Shown one piece after another: positions 1 through 5,299 of a stretch of DNA of 7,984 nucleotides. Location of the stretch: contig JBBIPZ010000002.1 in assembly GCA_037442505.1 (NCBI GenBank), forward strand, positions 1 through 7,984, given 5' to 3'. Under the pieces are notes generated by a model. The model was not told the DNA's origin, searched no databases, and was given only the letters and a program-made list of their open reading frames with translations. Both the position numbers and the translations under genes were made by a program. The DNA comes from JBBIPZ01 sp037442505 [NCBI: Deltaproteobacteria bacterium] (lineage in GTDB: Bacteria; CALINM01). How positions within the stretch are numbered: the first letter of the stretch is position 1; each line of letters begins with the position of its first letter.

Positions 1-209
1 AATTGTAAATAATGGACCTGTCCCCTAATTGGGGGTAATTGAGGGAATTTGACTTCTAAAAAAATCTTAATTAATGCGGGATTAAAGAGAAATAACTAAA
101 AATAAAGAGCTAAAAAACCTGTTCCTATATTCTACCCTATATCTTCCTATCTTTCTCATAGAAATAGCCTGAAGGAGATAGCAAATAGGTAAAAAAAACA
201 CTAAATCAT
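1..209. other. Gene-free left flank downstream of the PP-loop gene
   Basis: I find no credible coding region here. It contains one GACCTGTCCC repeat copy with a tandem decamer (about 13-45), then AT-rich sequence. A weak imperfect hairpin can be drawn at 147-167 (CTAT and TTCT pairing with AGAA and ATAG around a CAT loop, with a 2-nt bulge). A T8 run on the minus strand lies at about 192-199, just after the PP-loop gene's stop, but no GC-rich stem precedes it, so I do not call it a terminator. Confidence 0.6.
13..45 (+). repeat. GACCTGTCCCC intergenic repeat, copy 1, with tandem decamer
   Basis: The core GGACCTGTCCCCT (14-26) is shared with copies at 1313-1325, 1337-1349 and the right end of the window. 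It runs directly into two near-identical decamers, TAATTGGGGG (26-35) and TAATTGAGGG (36-45). The CCCC at 22-25 can pair with GGGG at 31-34 around a TAATT loop, giving a small hairpin. All copies have the same orientation and lie between genes, as expected of a dispersed repeat or the remnant of a small mobile element. A link to REP-associated/IS200-like tyrosine transposases is a guess from memory of similar motifs. Confidence 0.6.
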
Positions 210-1208
210 TTATATCATCATGTTTTGTATTTGTGTTTGTGACAAAACAGATTCTGTTACGGAAACGGTACCTGTTAAGATACCCTGTAATTCAACAATC
301 AATATTTCACCATTATCAGTATCCGCATCAGAATATCTATAAACTATTGATAATAGCTGATTATCAGCCACATCGTTAAAATCCTTAATCAATGCTGCAG
401 GACCTTTTGGCTGAACGCATTGAATAAACAAATCAGTTTTTGTATTAAAAAAGTTATACAAAACCTTTGCTTCGTTTTCGTTTCTTGCCAGAACCATTTT
501 TATATTTTGAGAAAGCCTAAAGTGGCGGCCAAATTTTAAAAGCTTAATGTCATCTAATGTATAATCTTTCTTATGTTCAAAAAGGTCTTTTAACCTTCTA
601 GCAATATTCTTATCAGTTAAAAGGCAACCACCGGCGGGGCAAGGGTAATCAATGCTTGATTTATTTGCTATATCCATTTGTTGCTTCCGCCCTCTTCCAC
701 TAATAGAGAGGAGGCTGTTTCTATCTACCCACCCCATTCTTTCTGGTAAAGTTTCAGGGAGTAGCTTTGCTGAAAGGGGGCGTAATAGAATATCTTTAAC
801 ACCGGCTTCTTTTTCAATGCAAAAAAGAGTGTGTTTTTGCTGTGACATAGGGCGTTGCCCAACAACTTCTCCAGAGATTAAAAAAGAAGCTCCCTCCTCT
901 TCCATAACCTGTTTAGCCTTTTTGAGTAGATAGATTCTGCAGTCTATACAAGGATTCATCGCAGACCCATAGCCGAATTTAGGATTTTCAATGATTTTAA
1001 AATAATCCATACCTTTTGAAATAACTTTAAGAGGTATGTTTAGCTGTTTGGCAGCGTGAGCAGCCGAACTGCATGTAGAACCTTTCTTAGTACAGGTACA
1101 AAAAGGCGAAGTAAAGTTAAGAGCAATTACATCAATCCCTTGTTCCTTAATTAATTTAATAGCAATAATACTATCAAGTCCACCAGAAAGTAAAGCTATT
1201 GCTTTCAT
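210..1208 (-). CDS. PP-loop ATPase, ThiI/MnmA-like tRNA thiolation-type enzyme
   Basis: The product (332 aa, cytoplasmic) is probably an ATP-dependent sulfur-transfer enzyme that thiolates tRNA. The N-terminus opens directly with a PP-loop, SGGLDS (residues 8-13), which binds ATP to adenylate the base. Further conserved-looking blocks are Cys37, Cys39 and Cys46, NPCIDC (Cys87 and Cys90), GEVVGQRPMSQ (113-123), RPLSAKLLPET (143-153) and CPAGGC (Cys190 and Cys195). These fit the ThiI/MnmA-related PP-loop family found in many bacteria and archaea. Residues from about 200 to 310 form a separate C-terminal domain, perhaps the NFACT-R-like RNA-binding domain known from this family. There is no N-terminal THUMP domain, so it is not a standard ThiI. 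It starts with ATG and only a weak GAG-type ribosome site. It stands alone, divergent from the SAM synthetase. The exact tRNA target (s4U8, s2U34 or another) cannot be read from the sequence. Confidence 0.85.
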   Translation of the reverse strand: MKAIALLSGGLDSIIAIKLIKEQGIDVIALNFTSPFCTCTKKGSTCSSAAHAAKQLNIPLKVISKGMDYFKIIENPKFGYGSAMNPCIDCRIYLLKKAKQVMEEEGASFLISGEVVGQRPMSQQKHTLFCIEKEAGVKDILLRPLSAKLLPETLPERMGWVDRNSLLSISGRGRKQQMDIANKSSIDYPCPAGGCLLTDKNIARRLKDLFEHKKDYTLDDIKLLKFGRHFRLSQNIKMVLARNENEAKVLYNFFNTKTDLFIQCVQPKGPAALIKDFNDVADNQLLSIVYRYSDADTDNGEILIVELQGILTGTVSVTESVLSQTQIQNMMI

Positions 1209-1271
1209 ACTGATATTATCTCAAAAAGAGACTGAAAAGGCAATTTTAAAGAAAGAAGAGTTAATTTCGAA

Positions 1272-1277
1272 ATTATA
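1272..1277 (-). promoter_or_regulatory. Candidate -10 box for the PP-loop gene
   Basis: A perfect TATAAT on the minus strand lies about 64 bp upstream of the ATG at 1208. No hexamer resembling TTGACA lies 16-18 bp upstream, and there is no extended -10 TG. In DNA this AT-rich a chance match is quite possible. Confidence 0.3.
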
Positions 1278-1312
1278 TGCCATAGCAGATAAGAAACATG
1301 AAAATAGATATG

Positions 1313-1325
1313 TGACCTGTCCCCT
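1313..1325 (+). repeat. GACCTGTCCCC intergenic repeat, copy 2
   Basis: The core TGACCTGTCCCCT matches copy 1 (GGACCTGTCCCCT) at all but its first base or so, and has the same orientation. Copy 3 begins 24 bp downstream, so the two form a close tandem pair between divergent genes. Confidence 0.65.
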
Positions 1326-1335
1326 ATAAAAATTA

Positions 1336-1349
1336 TTGACCTGTCCCTT
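1336..1349 (+). repeat. GACCTGTCCC intergenic repeat, copy 3
   Basis: The core TTGACCTGTCCCTT has one C fewer than copies 1 and 2. The preceding ATTATTGACC resembles the ATAATTGACC of the copy at the right end of the window, so the conserved unit extends a few bases to the left. The TTGACC could by chance act as a -35 box, but no good -10 lies 17 bp downstream. Confidence 0.65.
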
Positions 1350-1411
1350 ATTAAAAAATTGATTTTTTATTAAAAATGAGTATTAATTGATAGATGGATG
1401 TTATTTAAAAT

Positions 1412-2611
1412 ATGCTAAATATTGAGTTTTACGAAAAGCCTGCTTCAAAGCAGGATGTTGAAATTGTTGAAAGAAAAGGCAAAGGACATCCTGATTCTAT
1501 TTGCGATGGAGTAGTAGAGGCAATCGCAATAGAGTTGGCAAAAAAATATAAACAAAGTTATGGTACTGTTCTACATTTCAATATTGACAAAGCGCTATTA
1601 GCTGCAGGAAAGGTAGAGAAGGGATTTGGTTGGGGAAAAGTAACTAAACCCATGCAGCTATTTATAGGAGACAGAGCGACATTTTCTTCTGATGGCAAGA
1701 TACTTGATGTAAATTCAATAGTTAAAAACTGCGTAAGAGAATGGTTCAAAAATAATCTACCCAATTTAGACCCTGCAAAAGATGTAACAATAAAGTCAGT
1801 TCTTGCAGAAGGGTCAGAAGAGCTTAAGGGTATTTTTTCTAAAAAGAAAAAAATACTTGTAGCAAATGATACTTCAGCAGCCGTAGGGTATTATCCATTA
1901 TCTTCAACAGAAGATATAGTATTGAAACTTGAAAACTACCTAAATTCTGAACCGTTTAAGAGTAGCAATCCTGATACAGGAGAAGATGTTAAAGTTATGG
2001 CGATGCGATATAGAGACGAACTAAACCTGACTATAGCGATGCCACTATTAGCTAAGATGATAATGTCTGAAAAACATTACTTTAAAAGAAAACAAGAGAT
2101 TGAATTGGATATAGTTAAGTTTATTTCAAAATATAGTAAGTTTGAAAGAATAAAGTTAAACCTTAATGCGCTCGACAAAGCAGGCAAGGGTTTAAATGGT
2201 GTTTATTTGTCGCTTTTAGGGACATCCGCGGAAGACGCTGATTCGGGGGAAGTAGGAAGAGGTAATAAAGTTAATGGAGTTATCCCCTTTACAAGACCAA
2301 TAGGGACTGAAGCAGCGGCTGGGAAAAATCCAGTTAGTCATGTAGGTAAAATTTATAATGTGTTTTCTCACTATCTGGCAAAAGAAATATATGAAAATGT
2401 TGAGGGGATTATAGAAGTGTACGTCTTTTTGTTAAGCGAAATAGGAAGACAAATACACAAGCCAAAGTTAATATGTGTAAAAGTAGCTAACAAAAAAGAG
2501 GTTCCAAAATCACTAATTAGTGGCAGAATCAAAGAAATAGTAAAAGAAAACTTTTCAAAAATAAACTATTTTTGTGAAGAGCTTGCAGTAGGCAAGTTTA
2601 CAGTTTATTAA
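1412..2611 (+). CDS. mat: Archaeal-type S-adenosylmethionine synthetase
   Basis: Methionine adenosyltransferase makes S-adenosylmethionine from methionine and ATP, releasing phosphate and pyrophosphate; SAM then feeds all methylations and radical-SAM reactions. The 399-aa length and motifs match the archaeal-type family, not bacterial MetK: RKGKGHPDSICDG (residues 21-33), NDTSAAVGYYPLSSTE (152-167), GTSAEDADSGEVGRGN (270-285) and a long conserved stretch with RPIGTEAAAGKNPVSHVGKI (295-314). No truncation or frameshift is visible. The ATG at 1412 is the only sensible start, because the upstream in-frame ATG at 1394 runs into TAA after four codons. I see no clear Shine-Dalgarno; a poor candidate promoter (TTGATT at 1359, TATTAA at 1381) lies just upstream. 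Its TAA overlaps the stop of the convergent STT3-like gene by 4 bp. Archaeal-type enzymes are known in a minority of bacteria, so it may replace or supplement MetK, which is not in this window. Confidence 0.96.
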   Translation: MLNIEFYEKPASKQDVEIVERKGKGHPDSICDGVVEAIAIELAKKYKQSYGTVLHFNIDKALLAAGKVEKGFGWGKVTKPMQLFIGDRATFSSDGKILDVNSIVKNCVREWFKNNLPNLDPAKDVTIKSVLAEGSEELKGIFSKKKKILVANDTSAAVGYYPLSSTEDIVLKLENYLNSEPFKSSNPDTGEDVKVMAMRYRDELNLTIAMPLLAKMIMSEKHYFKRKQEIELDIVKFISKYSKFERIKLNLNALDKAGKGLNGVYLSLLGTSAEDADSGEVGRGNKVNGVIPFTRPIGTEAAAGKNPVSHVGKIYNVFSHYLAKEIYENVEGIIEVYVFLLSEIGRQIHKPKLICVKVANKKEVPKSLISGRIKEIVKENFSKINYFCEELAVGKFTVY

Positions 2612-4662
2612 TTTAAAGCGTCTTCAGTTACAGTAATAGGGAATTTTTTCCCATCCTTTTCTAAATAAATCTCAACCGCTTTAACAGGATAGGGGGCATT
2701 TAAAGTATAAGGAATTGTGAATGTTTTGCCATTTTTGTTTGTGTCACCAAGAGAAATGTAGAAAAAGGAGTTTTTAGGTGTAGCGATTTTTGCCTTAAGT
2801 ATATAATCCCCCTTATTGTCCTTAACATTAAATGTAAAACCATCTACAAGTTCAAAAATTTTTATGCCATCGTTATCATATACAAGTCGAAAATATTTTG
2901 TAGTTTGTTTAAAGGGAGGAGTAATACCATTAAAGTAGTACAACCTATAAAGAAATAAATTATATACTTTATCATTGAGTTCGAAATTATTTTTTAAATA
3001 AGGATTGGGTGCAGTATTTATAACTCCCCAATCTGTAATGAGTGATGTCTTGGGATCTTCGAGAAGTAGAAATTTTGCTTTTTTTTCTTTCATGATACGA
3101 ACAACCTGGTCTTCTGTTTCAGAGAAAAGGGCATTAATAAAAGCTTTAACATCATTATTTTGAGATACTCCAATAAAGTTGTGAGCAACAGCAGGTCTGT
3201 TGCCAAGCTGAATAATATAATGACCTAAATGCCAGGAAGCCAAAACGCCATAAGGGGTCTTGCCAACCTCAAACTCTTTTTTCTCAGGAGTTTTTTCATT
3301 TAAAAAATGTATGGCTTCATATATAGCATTGTTTTCAAAACGAGATGGTGCTTCTCTGTAGTAGTTAAAAAACAAAATGATTGATATTACAGTAATAAAA
3401 AGATAAACGAGTGACTTTTTAAACAAAGAAACAAAAGGATGCAAAAAAACACCAAGCATAACAGCATAGCCAAGCATAAAAAAGTAACCAAATCTAAGTT
3501 GAAATAACGTTAATGTCAAAAAATAAACAGCATAAATAAAAACGAGATCTAAGCCACGATTTTTTAGATATTTGTAAAAAACTATAGGTGCTAAAAAAAA
3601 GAAAGGCGTAAATAATGAAAATGCTCTTTTGAGTTCTTCGCCAAAAGTATAAAATTTACTAAAAAATAACGGACTGCTTTCTTCTGCAAGAATAAATTCA
3701 GACTGCAGCTTTCCAACAAATCTAAAGCCAGTAAAAAGTTCAAATATAAATTTATGGAAAGCTACAGAAAGTATGATTAAAGCAGATGCCCAGATAAGAA
3801 CACGATTTATTTTTGTTTTAAGAGAAAGGTAAACATTAAAAAAAACGATCGAAACAAAAAAACAAAAATCCCTTTGAAAACCAGATAAAAATTTATAAGA
3901 ATAAGGCATGAAATCTTGTGATTTTGTAAATCTTAAGTAAATTGCAATTAAAATTGCAGTAATATGAAATGCGACGAAAAGACCTTTAAAAATTTGTTTA
4001 TCAATATCGTTTTTATATAACTTATAGAAAACAAAGAGCACCATAGGTGGGAAATAAATAACAGCGCCTGGCCAATTAAAAAAGGCAGAAATAATGGTAA
4101 TGGTAAAAAGAACAAGCAAAAAAAGGTTTTTTTTCTTACAATAAATAAAAAATATCGAATAAATACAGGTAATTATGAGCAGTTCTAATGCGTGATGGTC
4201 TAATCTGCCAAAAGAGGTATAAACCCTCAAAATTCCTGAAACAGACAAGAAAAACGCAGTAATAAAAGTAGGAATAGAACCATATTCTTTAAAAACACAA
4301 AAATAAATTATTAAGAAGGCGAAAAAAAAATACACCATATCAAGAGCAGGTAGTATAAACTGAGTATTTTTAAAAATTAACAATATGGTTGCAGATAAAA
4401 AATCAAAAAGTGGGGGCCAAGGGACATAGTCACCAGAAGGAAATGACAAAAAACTATCGTAATTAAGAACAGCAGGATAATTTTTAATAGTAAACATTAT
4501 GCGTCTTAAATGATAATAACTGTCAGGATCTATCAGCTTTAAAAAAACACCATCATATACAAATTTAAAAGTATCAAGTCTTAATAAAAAAAATATTGCC
4601 GATAAAAAAAGAAATGAAAAAACTTTATAATAAAGATCTTCCGAATGCTTTTGCACGTTCAA
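2608..4662 (-). CDS. STT3/AglB/PglB-like oligosaccharyltransferase, integral membrane
   Basis: This is a probable catalytic subunit transferring a lipid-linked glycan to protein at the outer face of the inner membrane. The 684 residues form many hydrophobic helices up to about residue 433, then a soluble C-terminal domain facing the periplasm. Family features are present in order: a first-loop DxD in DPDSYYHLRR (Asp45, Asp47), GRLDHHALE (Asp155, Glu160), an acidic EL5-like segment ILAEESSP (Glu327, Glu328), and an Arg in QLRFGYFF (Arg390). The WWDYG-equivalent reads ASWHLGHYI (residues 475-483), with His478 where Asp normally contacts the sequon. The start codon is TTG, four bases after GGAG (4667-4670); a GTG two codons on, ten bases after it, is the alternative. 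Either way the gene begins inside the 3' end of the flavoprotein gene, implying translational coupling. No glycosyltransferase genes are nearby, so the glycan donor must be made elsewhere. Confidence 0.85.
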   Translation of the reverse strand: MNVQKHSEDLYYKVFSFLFLSAIFFLLRLDTFKFVYDGVFLKLIDPDSYYHLRRIMFTIKNYPAVLNYDSFLSFPSGDYVPWPPLFDFLSATILLIFKNTQFILPALDMVYFFFAFLIIYFCVFKEYGSIPTFITAFFLSVSGILRVYTSFGRLDHHALELLIITCIYSIFFIYCKKKNLFLLVLFTITIISAFFNWPGAVIYFPPMVLFVFYKLYKNDIDKQIFKGLFVAFHITAILIAIYLRFTKSQDFMPYSYKFLSGFQRDFCFFVSIVFFNVYLSLKTKINRVLIWASALIILSVAFHKFIFELFTGFRFVGKLQSEFILAEESSPLFFSKFYTFGEELKRAFSLFTPFFFLAPIVFYKYLKNRGLDLVFIYAVYFLTLTLFQLRFGYFFMLGYAVMLGVFLHPFVSLFKKSLVYLFITVISIILFFNYYREAPSRFENNAIYEAIHFLNEKTPEKKEFEVGKTPYGVLASWHLGHYIIQLGNRPAVAHNFIGVSQNNDVKAFINALFSETEDQVVRIMKEKKAKFLLLEDPKTSLITDWGVINTAPNPYLKNNFELNDKVYNLFLYRLYYFNGITPPFKQTTKYFRLVYDNDGIKIFELVDGFTFNVKDNKGDYILKAKIATPKNSFFYISLGDTNKNGKTFTIPYTLNAPYPVKAVEIYLEKDGKKFPITVTEDALN

Positions 4663-5185
4663 GCATCTCCGGTTGTTTTAGTATGTCTTCTTTTTCGTCT
4701 GCACCTCTTACGAGTAAGGACTCAACAAGTGTTGTATCAATAGCGTCAAAAAAGTATTTTACGCACATGATAATCCCGTCAAAGAGTTTTTGTCCTTTGG
4801 TAGCACCAACACCGATAAAAACGCCTTTTTTCTCCTTTGATTTTATATTGAGAAAATATTTTCTCGACCAAAACGCCTGGCATCTATCCATCAAGATCTT
4901 TGTGTGTGCAGATACAGCATAAAACATAACAGGTGAGGCAAGAACAATACTGTCAGCATCATCAATCATCCTGTAAATTTCCTGAAACTTATCATTTATG
5001 GCACAAATACCATCATTCTTGCATTTATATATTTCAAGGCAAGGGCTAATGTTCAAATCACGCAAGTAAATTTCGATGATGTCGTATAAATTGCGTTCTC
5101 TCACTCCAGCCAAAAAAGACTTTAAAAGTTTCGCTGAGTTCCCATCTCGCCTTGGACTACCGTAGAAGGCAAGCATCTTTTTCAT
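4625..5185 (-). CDS. Flavodoxin-fold NAD(P)H-dependent FMN oxidoreductase
   Basis: This is a cytoplasmic flavoprotein (186 aa) of the NADPH-dependent FMN reductase/iron-sulfur flavoprotein-like family. GSPRRDGNSAKLL (residues 9-21) is the FMN phosphate loop. ASPVMFYAVSAHTKILMDR (83-101) is the family's conserved flavin-side and dimer segment. Between them, SPCLEIYKCKNDGIC (48-61) matches the usual C-x2-C-x2-C-x5-C loop with the second Cys replaced by Ile52, leaving Cys49, Cys55 and Cys61. I chose the ATG at 5185, preceded by TTGAGG five bases upstream; a longer frame up to 5278 adds 31 residues with no ribosome site or family similarity. The gene overlaps the STT3-like gene by 38 bp and is first in that operon. 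The electron acceptor is unknown, and the pairing with a glycosylation enzyme does not reveal its role. Confidence 0.9.
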   Translation of the reverse strand: MKKMLAFYGSPRRDGNSAKLLKSFLAGVRERNLYDIIEIYLRDLNISPCLEIYKCKNDGICAINDKFQEIYRMIDDADSIVLASPVMFYAVSAHTKILMDRCQAFWSRKYFLNIKSKEKKGVFIGVGATKGQKLFDGIIMCVKYFFDAIDTTLVESLLVRGADEKEDILKQPEMLERAKAFGRSLL

Positions 5186-5190
5186 AAAAA

Positions 5191-5196
5191 CCTCAA
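5191..5196 (-). promoter_or_regulatory. Ribosome binding site fixing the flavoprotein start
   Basis: TTGAGG on the minus strand, followed by five T residues and ATG, is the best Shine-Dalgarno in the window. It selects the internal ATG at 5185 over the upstream in-frame ATG at 5278. Confidence 0.7.
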
Positions 5197-5207
5197 GTAA
5201 TCGATAT

Positions 5208-5236
5208 TTTATACATATTAGAATACCATTTGAAAA
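5208..5236 (-). promoter_or_regulatory. Candidate sigma-70 promoter for the flavoprotein-STT3 operon
   Basis: On the minus strand, TTTTCA (5231-5236, 4 of 6 matches to TTGACA) and TATAAA (5208-5213, 5 of 6 matches to TATAAT) are 17 bp apart. Transcription would begin near 5201, giving a leader of about 16 nt that just includes the TTGAGG ribosome site. The spacing and position support it; the -35 match is modest. The priA promoter should lie in the same divergent region, but I see no convincing one. Confidence 0.4.
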
Positions 5237-5299
5237 CACAAAAAAAAACGAAAAATTAGAAAGCCGAGCAGAACACAAATTATTTCAAAATTGTTGGCA

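Larger units (their letters stand above)
1209..1411. other. Divergent intergenic region with two repeat copies
   Basis: This spacer lies between the 5' ends of the PP-loop gene and the SAM synthetase gene and must hold both promoters. It contains a consensus minus-strand TATAAT, two GACCTGTCCC repeats 24 bp apart, and an AT-only hairpin (TAAAAAA-TTGA-TTTTTTA, 1352-1369). A plus-strand frame is open from inside the PP-loop gene to a TAA at about 1329, but it has no start or ribosome site that I would accept. Confidence 0.6.

Noticed and set aside
171-180. GAAGGAGATA, a strong Shine-Dalgarno-like sequence on the plus strand
   Set aside because: No ATG, GTG or TTG at proper spacing opens a credible frame after it, and what follows is antisense to the PP-loop gene.
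652-933. Plus-strand open frame of 93 codons
   Set aside because: It lies wholly antisense within the PP-loop gene, has no ribosome site, and its translation shows no domain-like pattern, while the minus-strand frame carries clear family motifs.
1353-1368. AAAAAA-TTGA-TTTTTT inverted repeat as a terminator
   Set aside because: The stem is entirely A:T, lies upstream of the SAM synthetase and not at a gene end, and would be too weak. It is probably ordinary AT-rich promoter DNA.
4596-4922. Plus-strand open frame of 108 codons across the flavoprotein/STT3 junction
   Set aside because: It is antisense to the clearly recognisable flavoprotein and the start of the STT3-like protein. Its sequence is low-complexity and has no supporting start signals.
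5186-5278. Thirty-one-residue N-terminal extension of the flavoprotein
   Set aside because: The family begins at the FMN-loop strand right after MKK, and the internal ATG has a good TTGAGG ribosome site. The extension would also overlap the likely promoter.
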